Both the position numbers and the translations under genes were made by a program. Of a DNA stretch of 37,039 bases, positions 16,171 to 24,729 are shown one piece after another. The first letter of the stretch is position 1; each line of letters opens with the position of its first letter. Source of the stretch: CAVUPF01 sp963803755. Lineage in GTDB: Bacteria > Actinomycetota > Thermoleophilia > Solirubrobacterales > 70-9. The stretch lies in the NCBI GenBank assembly GCA_963803755.1, contig CAWDNP010000004.1, positions 1 to 37,039 of the forward strand, read 5' to 3'. A model generated the notes under the pieces. That model did not search any database, was not told the DNA's origin, and was given only the letters and a program-made list of their open reading frames with translations.

Positions 16171-17437
16171 TTTCCTTCCCTTCCCTCGACCTCAGCTTCG
16201 ATCTCGTGATCGATCGAGATGATCCCGTGAGCGCGCTGACCGCCAAAGATGACGAAGTCAAGGGCGTTGTGTACATACAGCGCATCGCCGCCACCGTGGT
16301 CGCGCTGGACGCCGCAATGTACGAAGTAGCGACCAGGGGCCAGGGGGTTCTCTAGGTCGGCCCTCACGGTAACGCGCTCGCCCGCGTCGATGACATCATC
16401 ATCCCCGATTCGCACCGGTGTCCCGAACTGAAACAGCCCGAGTCCATCGGCGTTCGCAATGATGAACCCAACGTTGACCCCTGATGACTCGCGGAGGATC
16501 TCGACCTCAACGCGAAGGCGGATCTGACCACCGTGCTCGATCGTTGTCACCCGTTCGCCATCGTCTCCCTCGATCCAGGCGTCTAGCAGGCGCGCTCCGT
16601 CGACTTTGGTGGGAACGCCGCCGTCGGTGTCGACTCCCTGTTCGAAATTGAGCCGCAGGTACTCGCGACCCGTCTCGGCCGGCTCTCCTATCTGTCGGAT
16701 TTTGCCATCGTCAATCAGCATCGCTCGGTGGCAATACTCCTCGACCGTCGACATCTCATGCGTGACCAAAACGATCGTCTTGCCTTCCTCTTTCATGCGA
16801 CGGAAGGCGTCGGCACACTTCTGCTGGAAGGCGGCATCGCCGACCGCCAACACCTCGTCGATCAGCAGGACGTCGGCGTTGGCCTGCAGCATCACCGAGA
16901 AGGCAAGGCGAACGAGCATCCCCGAGGAATAGTTCTTCAGCTTCAGGTCGACGAAGTCCTGGAGCTCTGCAAAATCGAGGACCGCGTCGAGGCGTCCTTT
17001 CGTCTCGCGCGGGGTCAGTCCCATCATCACCCCGTTTAGGACCACGTTCTCTCGTGCGGTCAGCTGGACATTGAAGCCGACCCCCAACTCGATGAACGGC
17101 GCAGACGGCCCGCAATCTTGATCGTGCCCGCATCGGCCTTGTAAATGCTGGCCAGGATCTTCAGCAGTGTGCTCTTGCCCGAGCCATTGCGGCCGACGAT
17201 CCCGAAGAACTCTCCCCTGCGCACCTCAAAGGAGATGTCGTCGAGGGCCTTTAGCTCCCTGAACTCACGGGGGGAGAACGGCCGGACGGCTCGCTCTTTC
17301 AAGGAGTCGATGCGGTGCGTCGGGATGCGGAAGGTCTTCTTCAGGCCCGCGACCTGAATCGCAACCGGTGTATCGGTTCCGGGCCTGGCCGGGCGGTCCC
17401 TTGGGGTCAGATCTGTGGTGGTGTTTTCGACAGGCAT
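16167..17437 (-). CDS. wzt: ABC polysaccharide exporter ATP-binding protein with Wzt C-terminal domain (one frameshift)
   Basis: The N-terminal part (17437 to about 17099) holds VAIQVAGLKKTFRIPTHRID, Walker A GRNGSGKST and the start of the helical domain. The frame must shift by one base after AGRL (near 17098) to continue as APFIELGVGFNVQLTARENV. The rest has the signature NYSSGMLVRLAFSV, Walker B ADVLLIDEVLAVGD and the H-loop VLVTHEMSTV. From about residue 275 comes a beta-rich domain of some 150 residues (LLDAWIEGDDGERVTTIEHG, FVHCGVQRDHGGGD, LDFVIFGG), the Wzt-type carbohydrate-binding domain that reads the modified end of the glycan. That fits the methyltransferases in the locus, which could supply the terminal mark. 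The single-base repair in a key transport gene points to a sequencing error. Confidence 0.85.
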
Positions 17438-17473
17438 CGGCGCTTCGGAAGCAGCGGCAGCGGGCGGGAGCCT

Positions 17474-18334
17474 CTATCGTTGCGCGCGGCGACGGCTCGC
17501 GGTTCTAGCCTTCGTGAGCGCCCTTCGGGGCAGTCGTTGCCACCGCTGCCTGCCGTCACGCGATGCCGCTGACCCTGCTGGGCTCCCGGAGCCCCCCGCC
17601 TTGCGCAGCACAACCACGAACTCGATCGCCTGTCGTCCAGCGGCCTCGATGTCGAAGGCCTCCCCGAGCCGCTCGCGGCAGTGAAGGAGTGGCTGCAGAA
17701 ACTCGGCCTGGGTCCAAACGTGCGTGTGGATCGAGTATTTGGCCGCTTCTAGATCGCGTGCTCGCTCGATCGTCTCCTGCGGTGACTCCGTTTCATCTAC
17801 GACCACCAACCGCGCCCACTCATCGTAGTGTTCGCGTCGTGATCGCTCTGGACCCTGCTCGTGATCTTCGATCATGTGGTCCAGGGGCGTCAGTGAGCGC
17901 TGGAAGTCGAACGTGTAGCGCTTGTCTGGAACTGCGTAGAAGAGCACTCCGCCAGGCTTTAGTTTGCTCAGGTGGGTGCCGATCGTCCGGATCGGGTCCT
18001 CACAGTGCTCAAGAAAGTGGTTGGCAATGATGAAGTCCTGGGAGGCCTCCGGAATTGTGCGAAGGAGCTCGCCATTGTCGATCACATCTACCGGCGTCAG
18101 GTTCCAGCCGGCCAGCTCGGGGTACTCCTGCCGAAGCTTCTCGACCGACATCCGATCGACGTAGTGCACCTCGGCTTGGGGCGGTGTCGCGAGCGGAAGG
18201 TGAAGCGCTCCGATCTCGAGGCCGCGCCCGCCTAAGAAGCGCGCCGCGAACTCGGCACGGGCGTCAAATAAGACGAGAGGAATCTCGGCCGGATTGGGCT
18301 GCACCGGCTCGGGCCGCCTGTGAAGCACGCTCAT
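17474..18334 (-). CDS. class I SAM methyltransferase of the polysaccharide locus
   Basis: 286 residues. Motif I is the short form GGRGLEIGALHLPL (about 34-47), which is found in a group of sugar-locus methyltransferases that includes VHYVDRMSVEKLRQEYPEL directly after it. Motif IV is SQDFIIANHFLEHCEDP, then LSKLKPGGVLFYAVPDKRYT, and DHMIEDHEQGPERSRREHYD. The C-terminal 40 residues are rich in Arg, Ser and Gly and look unstructured. It is 36 bases upstream of the wzt-like gene on the same strand and so probably cotranscribed with the exporter, consistent with a role in glycan end modification. Its 5' end is 32 bases from a divergent GT2 gene. Confidence 0.85.
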   Translation of the reverse strand: MSVLHRRPEPVQPNPAEIPLVLFDARAEFAARFLGGRGLEIGALHLPLATPPQAEVHYVDRMSVEKLRQEYPELAGWNLTPVDVIDNGELLRTIPEASQDFIIANHFLEHCEDPIRTIGTHLSKLKPGGVLFYAVPDKRYTFDFQRSLTPLDHMIEDHEQGPERSRREHYDEWARLVVVDETESPQETIERARDLEAAKYSIHTHVWTQAEFLQPLLHCRERLGEAFDIEAAGRQAIEFVVVLRKAGGSGSPAGSAASRDGRQRWQRLPRRALTKARTASRRRAQR

Positions 18335-18366
18335 GGCTGCAGGCTACCCTGTCGCTGCAGACTGCT

Positions 18367-19296
18367 GTGCAACCCGCGATCTACATTCCCAACTTCAACA
18401 ATCGCGATCGCCTGGACGTCCTTCTCCTCAGCCTTCGCGAGCAGACGAGGCCGGTCGACGTGGTGGTTGTCGATAACGGCTCGACGGATGGTTCTCAGGA
18501 GCTTTTGCGGCGGGACTTCCCCGAGGTCACCTTGCTTGAGTTGAGGGCCAACCTCGGCTTCGGTCCCGCGCTCAACCGGGCGACCGCCGCGCACCCGGCT
18601 GATCCGATCATCGTCCTCAACAACGATCTCATTTGCGAGGCTGAGTTCGTTGCAGCGCTCCTCGACTCAGCGGCCGGCAGTGTCGAGATGTGCGCCGGAG
18701 TATTGCTCGCCGAGGGAGATCCGCGCCTTATCGACTCGGCGGGCGTGATCGCCGACGGCACCCTGATGGGTTTTGACTACCTCAACGGTGAGAGGTGCGA
18801 GGTGGCCGATAGCGCGCCCGCCCCGCTTGGTCCGACAGGGGGCGCCGCGCTTTACCGTCGCAGCGCCTTTCAGGCTGTGGGCGGCTTTGACGAGCGGATC
18901 TTCCTCTATTACGAGGACCTCGACCTTGCTCTGCGGCTGCGCAGAAACGGTGCGCACTGTGAGCTGGCGGCGAGCGCCCGGGCGATCCACGGCTACTCAC
19001 AGACTCTCGGCGCCGCCAGCGGCGAGAAGTACGCGCGAACCGGCTGGACTCGCGGCTACATGTTGCGGCGCTACGGGGTGATGAGGCGCCCGCTTAACGC
19101 GGCTCGCGTGCTCGCTGTTGAGGGAGCGATTTGCGCAGGGCAGTTGCTCACCGATCACACTCTGGGTGGCCTCAGCGGTCGGCTGAAAGGCTGGCGCGAC
19201 GCCCGCGGTCTGCCCCGCCGCGAGGCGCCGCGAAGGGTCCTTGCCGACCTCAGCCCGCGCGAGGCACTGGCGCTCCGTCGTCGCCGACGCGCCTGA
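18367..19296 (+). CDS. GT2 glycosyltransferase
   Basis: 309 residues from the GTG at 18367, chosen because it places the first beta strand at the N-terminus (QPAIYIPNFNNRDRLDVLLL). The GT-A fold shows VVVVDNGSTDGSQELL, LRANLGFGPALNRATA, the metal-binding IIVLNNDLI, then GPTGGAALYRRSAFQAVGGF and ERIFLYYEDLDLALRLRRNG with the catalytic acidic cluster. The ending HGYSQTLGAASGEKYARTGW and YMLRRYGVMRRPLN is common in rhamnosyltransferase-like enzymes of actinobacterial cell-wall loci. Divergent from the methyltransferase gene, and convergent with the next GT2 gene with only 5 bases between the stops. Sugar specificity is unknown. Confidence 0.87.
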   Translation: MQPAIYIPNFNNRDRLDVLLLSLREQTRPVDVVVVDNGSTDGSQELLRRDFPEVTLLELRANLGFGPALNRATAAHPADPIIVLNNDLICEAEFVAALLDSAAGSVEMCAGVLLAEGDPRLIDSAGVIADGTLMGFDYLNGERCEVADSAPAPLGPTGGAALYRRSAFQAVGGFDERIFLYYEDLDLALRLRRNGAHCELAASARAIHGYSQTLGAASGEKYARTGWTRGYMLRRYGVMRRPLNAARVLAVEGAICAGQLLTDHTLGGLSGRLKGWRDARGLPRREAPRRVLADLSPREALALRRRRRA

Positions 19297-19301
19297 GTTG
19301 G

Positions 19302-20306
19302 CTATCTCGCGGGAGGCCGATCCGCCAGGGCGGCGGCGATTGGCCGAGGATGGCGACCGAGCCAGGCGCGGGCCGCGTAAAGTTCCCCACCTTCCCGCAG
19401 CAGTCGTTTCTCCCGGAGCAGGGAGGGGAGCCATCGCAATGCTTCAAGCTTGCCTCGCAATGTCGCGCCGAAGCGGCGCTGCGCGGCTGCCTTGGCCAGC
19501 GAGCCCGCCTCGATCACGCCGATGCGTAGAGCCGAGCTGGGTGGCATGAACTTGAGCTGGGTCGCAAGGCGGTTGCGCGCCACCAGGCGCGCGTTCTCGG
19601 CGCTCGGTTCGCGAAAGCCGCGCCGCCAGACAGCGTTGCCGATGTGCCAGACGACTGCCTCGGGGACGCTTTCAAACGCCCAGCCGATGATCCGGGCCCG
19701 GACGTTGAGGTCAACGTCCTCACAGAAGGCGAAGTAGCGCTCGTCGTAGCCGCCCAGCTCAGCGAAGAGCTCGCGGCGCAGCAGGCAGGCTGCGCCGCAG
19801 ACCCCGAACGTCTCGGCGGGCGCCAGGTGCCATGGTCCCTGGACCTCGCCAGCGCCCTCCTCGAACCCCCTGCCGTCCCTGGTCAGGGACTGACCGACGC
19901 TGTATACGCGCAACGGTCCTCCTGCCTCCGCCTCACCCTCTGGCTCGAGTTGGAGGATGCGGGGCTGCACCCCGCCGAGCGTGCGATTCGCCTCCAGAGC
20001 ATCAAGCAACCTGCCGAGGCACCCCGGCTCCAGCTTGGTGTCGGCGTTGAGGACCATCACCGCGGGCGCCGCGGTTTGCTGGACGCCGAGGTTAACGGCG
20101 GTGGCGAAGCCGGTATTGCGGGGCAGCGCGATGTGAGGGACGCCCTCGCGCTCGAGGTAGGCAACGGAGCCGTCTTCGGAGCCGTTGTCAAGGACCAGCA
20201 GCTCGACCTCGACGCCCTGGTTGCCAAAGGAGTCGAGGCAGCGGGACAGGTACTCGATCGAGTTCCAGTTAGGAACGACGATTGCGACGGATCGGGGTGC
20301 GCTCAC
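19302..20306 (-). CDS. GT2 glycosyltransferase
   Basis: 334 residues from the GTG at 20306, which precedes the first strand SVAIVVPNWNSIEYLSRCLD; upstream in-frame starts would add a low-complexity leader that overlaps the divergent rmlA region. Motifs are LLVLDNGSEDGSVAYL, LPRNTGFATAVNLGVQQ, the metal site VMVLNADTKL, FGVCGAACLLRRELFAELGG and ERYFAFCEDVDLNVRARIIG. The tail is a basic helix-rich region of about 90 residues (LRWLPSLLREKRLLREGG). It is divergent from the rml operon, 88 bases away, so the two share a control region. Its closeness to rmlA makes dTDP-rhamnose a reasonable donor, but that is inference. Confidence 0.87.
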   Translation of the reverse strand: MSAPRSVAIVVPNWNSIEYLSRCLDSFGNQGVEVELLVLDNGSEDGSVAYLEREGVPHIALPRNTGFATAVNLGVQQTAAPAVMVLNADTKLEPGCLGRLLDALEANRTLGGVQPRILQLEPEGEAEAGGPLRVYSVGQSLTRDGRGFEEGAGEVQGPWHLAPAETFGVCGAACLLRRELFAELGGYDERYFAFCEDVDLNVRARIIGWAFESVPEAVVWHIGNAVWRRGFREPSAENARLVARNRLATQLKFMPPSSALRIGVIEAGSLAKAAAQRRFGATLRGKLEALRWLPSLLREKRLLREGGELYAARAWLGRHPRPIAAALADRPPAR

Positions 20307-20394
20307 AGTGCGACAGCCTGACGGAGATGGACCCGCTCTGGCGTCAGCGGTCTCGCCGGGCTCCAGAACACCGGGGCGGGTAGCCTTCGCGGCC

Positions 20395-21469
20395 GTGCTA
20401 GACCTCAAAGGACTGATTCTCTCCGGCGGGGCGGGGACCCGGCTGCGCCCTATTACCCACACCTCGGCGAAGCAGCTCGTGCCCGTCGCCAACAAGCCCG
20501 TGCTCTTCTACGGGATCGAGGCGCTGGTCGACGCCGGGGTGATGGAGATCGGGATCATCATCGCCCCAGAGACCGGAGACGAGATCCGCAAGGCGGTGGG
20601 GGACGGATCGGCCTTCGGGGCGAAGATCACCTTCATCGTCCAGGACGAGCCGGCTGGCCTCGCGCACGCGGTGCTCACGGCCGAAGAGTTCATCGGCGAC
20701 TACCCCTTCGTCATGTACCTGGGCGACAACCTGCTCCGCGACGGCCTGCGCAGCCTTGTCTCCACCTTCCGGGAGGATCGAGCCCGATGCCCTGATCCTC
20801 CTCACCCCGGTCGAGGACCCTAGCTCCTACGGCGTCGCCGAGTTGGACGGGGAGCGGATCGTGCGCCTGATCGAGAAGCCGAAAGACCCGCCTTCCAACC
20901 TCGCCCTGGTCGGCGTTTACCTGTTTGGCTCGCCGATCTTCGACGCCGCCCGCGCGCTGCAGCCTTCCTGGCGCGGCGAGCTGGAGATCACCGAGGCGAT
21001 CCAGGGTCTGATCGACAACGGCCACCGCGTCCAGTCGGAGGTCGTCACCGGCTGGTGGAAGGACACCGGCCAGCTCGGCGACATGCTGGAGGCCAACCGT
21101 CTGGTGCTAGAGGAGATCGAGACTCGCCTCGACGGGGACACGGACGACTCCCGCATCGAGGGCCGGGTGGTGGTCGAGGAGGGCGCCGTCGTCGCTGGCT
21201 CCGTCGTCCGCGGCCCCGCCGTGATCGGTGCCGGCGCCCGCATCGAGGACGCCTACGTCGGCCCCTACACCTCAATCGGCGCCGACGTCCGCATCTGCCG
21301 CTCTGAAGTCGAGCACTCCATCATCCTCGCTGGCTCCGTGGTTGAGGACCTCGGCACCCGGATGGAGGCGAGCCTGCTCGGACGCAACGTCAAACTGACC
21401 CGCTGCGACGGGATGCCGAAGACGCTGCGCTTGCTGGTCGGCGACAACTCCGAGATCCAAATCGTCTGA
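20395..21469 (+). CDS. rmlA: glucose-1-phosphate thymidylyltransferase, long form (one frameshift)
   Basis: The first enzyme of dTDP-L-rhamnose synthesis, joining dTTP and glucose-1-phosphate. From the GTG at 20395 it reads GLILSGGAGTRLRPITHTSA (nucleotide loop, residues 6-25), KQLVPVANKPVLFYGIEALV and YLGDNLL. One extra base, the C at 20779, breaks the frame after FRED; skipping it gives EPDALILLTPVEDPSSYGVA, VRLIEKPKDPPSNLALVGVY, EITEAIQGLIDNG and WWKDTGQLGDMLEAN. The last 110 residues are a left-handed beta-helix (VVVEEGAVVAGSVVRGPAVI), which marks the long RmlA type common in actinobacteria and archaea. Restored length is about 357 residues. The stop overlaps the rmlD start as TGATG. Confidence 0.88.
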
Positions 21470-22320
21470 TGAAGGTTCTGGTCACAGGCGCTGCCGGAAT
21501 GCTCGGCCGCGACGTGATGCTCGCCGCCGGCAACGCTGGCCACGACGTGGTTGGCTTCGGCCATGCCGAGCTGGACGTGGTCGACGACGCTGCGGTCGGC
21601 AAGAAGCTCGACCTCGAGCACCCCGATGTGGTCATCCACTGCGCCGCCTGGACCGACGTCGACGGGGCCGAGGAGGCCGAGGAGGCGGCGATGGCGGTCA
21701 ATGGGACTGGCGCTGGCAACATCGCCGCCGCGGCGGCGATGATCGGCGCCGGCGTCGTCTACGTCTCCAGCGACTACGTCTTCGACGGAGCCAAGGGCGC
21801 GCCATACGTGGAGAGCGACCAGCCGGCGCCGCTCTCCGCCTATGGCCGCACCAAGCTGGCCGGCGAGGAGGCGACCGCCGTTGCCAACAAGCGCCACTTC
21901 ATCGTTCGATCCTCCTGGCTGTTCGGCATCGGCGGCTCCAACTTCGTCGAGACAATGCTGCGGCTGGCCGCAGACCACGGCGAGGTCCTCGTCGTCCGCG
22001 ACCAGGTCGGCTCGCCCACCTACACCTGGCACCTCGCCTACGGGATCGTCCGCCTGATCGAGGGGCTCGAGTACGGGATCCACCATATGGTCGCCGCGGG
22101 GGCCTGCTCTTGGTACGAGTTCGCGCGGGAGATCTTCGAGCAGGCCAAGGTCGAGTGCAATGTGCTCTCGGCGACGACCGAGATGCTAGGCCGGCCGGCG
22201 CCGCGGCCGCCCTACTCGGCCCTGACCAGCCAACGCGAGCACGCGATCCGGCTGCCCTCCTGGCAGGACGGTCTCGCCGGCTACCTGGCGCAGCGGCAGG
22301 CGGAGATGGAGCCAGCATGA
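21469..22320 (+). CDS. rmlD: dTDP-4-dehydrorhamnose reductase
   Basis: 283 residues. The last step of dTDP-L-rhamnose synthesis: NAD(P)H-dependent reduction of the 4-keto group. It is an extended SDR with the NAD loop TGAAGMLGRDV (6-16), HCAAWTDVDGAEE (57-69), the family hallmark YVSSDYVFDG (98-107) and the catalytic Tyr125 and Lys129 in SAYGRTKLAGEE. Further family marks are RSSWLFGIGGSNFVETML and QVGSPTYTWHLAYGIV. It is translationally coupled at both ends, sharing TGATG with rmlA and ATGA with rmlB. The order A-D-B-C is less usual than B-D-A-C. Confidence 0.93.
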   Translation: MKVLVTGAAGMLGRDVMLAAGNAGHDVVGFGHAELDVVDDAAVGKKLDLEHPDVVIHCAAWTDVDGAEEAEEAAMAVNGTGAGNIAAAAAMIGAGVVYVSSDYVFDGAKGAPYVESDQPAPLSAYGRTKLAGEEATAVANKRHFIVRSSWLFGIGGSNFVETMLRLAADHGEVLVVRDQVGSPTYTWHLAYGIVRLIEGLEYGIHHMVAAGACSWYEFAREIFEQAKVECNVLSATTEMLGRPAPRPPYSALTSQREHAIRLPSWQDGLAGYLAQRQAEMEPA

Positions 22321-23300
22321 AGCTCCTTATCACTGGCGCTGCCGGTTTCATCGGCTCGACCTACGTGCGGCTTGCCCGCGACGAGCACGAGGTGGTGGTT
22401 CTCGACAAGCTCACCTACGCCGGGCGGCGCGAGAACCTGCCCGAGGGCGTCGCGCTGGTGGTCGGCGCGATCGAGGACCCGGCGATCGTCCGCGAGGCGA
22501 TGCAGGGCGCCGACGCGGTCGTCAACTTCGCCGCTGAGTCCCACGTCGACCGTTCGATCGACGACCAAGACGCCTTCGCCCGCACCCACGTGGTCGGCAC
22601 GGGCGTCCTCCTCGATGCCGCCCACGAGCTTGGCGTCGGCCGCTACCTCCAGGTCTCCACCGACGAGGTTTACGGCTCGATCGAGTCCGGCTCCTTCACC
22701 GAGATATCGCCGCTGGACCCCTCCTCGCCCTACTCGGCGACCAAGGCGGCCGGCGACCTGCTCGTCTCCGCCCACGCCCACACCTACGGGATCGAGGCGG
22801 TGATCTGCCGCGGCTCCAACAACTACGGCCCGCGCCAATACCCGGAGAAGCTGATCCCGCTGATGGTCCTCAACGCGATCCACGGTGACCCGTTGCCCGT
22901 CTACGGCGACGGCCGCCAGGTCCGCAATTGGCTCTACGTCGAGGACTTCTGTCGCGGCATCCATAAGGTGCTGATGAACGGCCGCCCCGGCGAGGCCTAC
23001 AACGTCGGCGGCCCCGATGAGTGCGAGAACATCGAGGTGGTGCGGCGGGTGATCGAGCTGACCGGCGCCGAGGAGTCGCTGATCGAGTACGTGCAGGATC
23101 GCCCCGGCCACGACCGCCGCTACTCGCTGGGAAGCGAGAAGATCCGCTCAGAGCTCGGCTGGGAGGCGCAGGTGCGCTTCGCCGAGGGCCTGGAGCGCAC
23201 CGTCTCCTGGTACCGCGACAACGAGGAGTGGTGGGGGCCGATCCGCTCCGGCGAGTACCGGGCGTACTACGAAAAGCAGTACGGCAAGTCGCTGGGCTGA
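22317..23300 (+). CDS. rmlB: dTDP-glucose 4,6-dehydratase
   Basis: 327 residues from an ATG overlapping the rmlD stop. It turns dTDP-glucose into dTDP-4-keto-6-deoxyglucose with tightly bound NAD. The NAD loop is TGAAGFIGSTYVR (6-18), the ribose-binding acid is LDKLTYAG, and the active site shows STDEVYG (114-120) with the Asp-Glu pair special to this dehydratase, and YSATK (Tyr139, Lys143). ESHVDRSID, RGSNNYGPRQYPEKLIPLMV, VEDFCRGIHKVLMNG and PGHDRRYSLGSEKIRSELGW are further family marks. The end overlaps rmlC (TGATG). Confidence 0.95.
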   Translation: MKLLITGAAGFIGSTYVRLARDEHEVVVLDKLTYAGRRENLPEGVALVVGAIEDPAIVREAMQGADAVVNFAAESHVDRSIDDQDAFARTHVVGTGVLLDAAHELGVGRYLQVSTDEVYGSIESGSFTEISPLDPSSPYSATKAAGDLLVSAHAHTYGIEAVICRGSNNYGPRQYPEKLIPLMVLNAIHGDPLPVYGDGRQVRNWLYVEDFCRGIHKVLMNGRPGEAYNVGGPDECENIEVVRRVIELTGAEESLIEYVQDRPGHDRRYSLGSEKIRSELGWEAQVRFAEGLERTVSWYRDNEEWWGPIRSGEYRAYYEKQYGKSLG

Positions 23301-23848
23301 TGCCGCGGCGGCTGCAAACGAAAATCGACGGCGTCGTCCTGCTCGAGCCCGAGGTGCATGGTGATGAGCGCGGCTTCATGGTCGAGACCTTCCGCCGCGA
23401 CACCTGGGCTGAGCTGGGCGTCGAGGTCGAGTTCGTCCAGCACAACCACTCGCGCTCATCCAAGGACACCCTGCGCGGCCTGCACTTCCAGACCGAGCCG
23501 GGCCAGGCGAAGCTGGTCCGCTGCCCACGGGGCGCGATCTTCGACGTCGCCGTCGACCTACGCCGCGACTCGCCCACCTACGGCCAGTGGGAGGGCCACG
23601 TCCTCGATGACGAGAAGCACCGCCAGCTCTTCGTTCCGGCCGGCTTCGGCCATGGCTTCGCCGTTCTCAGCGACGTGGCCGACGTCACCTACCTGCTATC
23701 CAGCACCTATGACCCGGCCACCGAGTCCGGCATAGCGTGGGATGACCCAGACCTCGGAGTCGAGTGGCCGGTCGCAGAGCCACTGCTCTCCGAGCGCGAC
23801 AAGTCGGCCCCTAGCCTGGCCGAGGTCGCCGAGACCCTTCCTTTCTAG
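23300..23848 (+). CDS. rmlC: dTDP-4-dehydrorhamnose 3,5-epimerase
   Basis: 182 residues, a cupin-fold epimerase acting between RmlB and RmlD. It has GDERGFMVETFRRDTW (21-36), VQHNHSRSSKDTLRGLHFQT with the catalytic base His62, Lys71 in QAKLVRCPRGAIFDVAVDL, and FVPAGFGHGFAVLSD, with a catalytic Tyr near 131 in DVTYLLSSTYDP. The end DPDLGVEWP is typical. The start overlaps the rmlB stop. The TAG stop shares the palindrome CTAG at 23845-23848 with the stop of the convergent GT2 gene, leaving no room for a terminator between them. Confidence 0.94.
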   Translation: MPRRLQTKIDGVVLLEPEVHGDERGFMVETFRRDTWAELGVEVEFVQHNHSRSSKDTLRGLHFQTEPGQAKLVRCPRGAIFDVAVDLRRDSPTYGQWEGHVLDDEKHRQLFVPAGFGHGFAVLSDVADVTYLLSSTYDPATESGIAWDDPDLGVEWPVAEPLLSERDKSAPSLAEVAETLPF

Positions 23849-24720
23849 CGGCCCTTGGCTGCGGTGATCGCGAGGCTGACCGCGAGCTTGGCGCCGATCC
23901 CCACGTAGACCGCGGCGTTGAGGAGCGGATTGTGCTCGGGGGCGTCGAAGCGTCGGTAGAAGCGGCCCATGCCGCGGTGGAAGGCGATCTCCTGGCGGGG
24001 TGCGCGGCGGCCGGCACTGGAGCCGCCCTTGACGTGCAGCGCCACCCCGGCTGGCTCATAGAAGATCCTCCAGCCGGTTCGCCAGAAGCGGGCGCACCAA
24101 TCGAGGTCCTCCATATAGAGCCAGTAGCCCTCGTCGAGCAGCCCGACCTCTCGCACCGCCGCGGTACGGCAGAGCATGAAAGCACCGTTGATCGCGTCGA
24201 CCTCTCCCGGCTCATCGTCGCCGAGGTGGGTCGCGCGGTACTGACTGAGTGCTCCGGCCACCTCCTCGGAGCGGCCGAGCCCGGTGAAGTGGGCCAGGGC
24301 GCTCAGCGGGGTGGGGAAGGAGCGCTTGCAGGCGTGGTCCAACTCGCCGGACTCGGTCACAAGCTTGCAGCCGACCATCCCGATCCGGCGATCGGAGCAC
24401 AGCCGCGCCAGGGCGGTGTCCAACGTCCCTGCGTAGACCTCGGTGTCGGGGTTGAGCAGCAGCACCGCGGTCGCCTCGCTCTCGCGCAGCACCAGGTTGT
24501 TGGCGGCCGAGAAGCCGATGTTGCCGCGGCGGATCAGTCGCACCTCCGGGAACTCGCGCTCGACCATCTCCGGGGTCGAGTCGGGGCTGCCACTGTCGAC
24601 TACCGTCACCTCCATCTCGCCGGAAGGCGGGTGCTCCGCGAGCGAGCGAAGGCAGCGCCGCAGCAGCCCTTGCGCTCCGTGGCTGACGATCGCGACCTCA
24701 AGGTCGAGGGACTCGGGCAT
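23845..24720 (-). CDS. GT2 glycosyltransferase, rhamnosyltransferase-like
   Basis: 291 residues. The GT-A fold begins LEVAIVSHGAQGLLRRCLRS and shows VTVVDSGSPDSTPEMV, IRRGNIGFSAANNLVLRESE, the metal site LLLNPDTEVYAGTL, AINGAFMLCRTAAVREVGLL and WLYMEDLDWCARFWRTGWRI. The ending VKGGSSAGRRAPRQEIAFHR and MGRFYRRFDAPEHNPLLNAA belongs to a group of actinobacterial and cyanobacterial rhamnosyltransferase-like enzymes, and a C-terminal hydrophobic helix (VYVGIGAKLAVSLAIT) may touch the membrane. It follows the phosphotransferase gene with a 9-base gap, so it may add the second sugar to the lipid-linked primer. Confidence 0.88.
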   Translation of the reverse strand: MPESLDLEVAIVSHGAQGLLRRCLRSLAEHPPSGEMEVTVVDSGSPDSTPEMVEREFPEVRLIRRGNIGFSAANNLVLRESEATAVLLLNPDTEVYAGTLDTALARLCSDRRIGMVGCKLVTESGELDHACKRSFPTPLSALAHFTGLGRSEEVAGALSQYRATHLGDDEPGEVDAINGAFMLCRTAAVREVGLLDEGYWLYMEDLDWCARFWRTGWRIFYEPAGVALHVKGGSSAGRRAPRQEIAFHRGMGRFYRRFDAPEHNPLLNAAVYVGIGAKLAVSLAITAAKGR

Positions 24721-24729
24721 CGCCTGCGA

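Noticed and set aside
15293..16294. 333-codon minus-strand frame over the ABC permease
   Set aside because: Shadow of the permease frame, which alone has the membrane helices and family motifs and couples to the ATPase stop.
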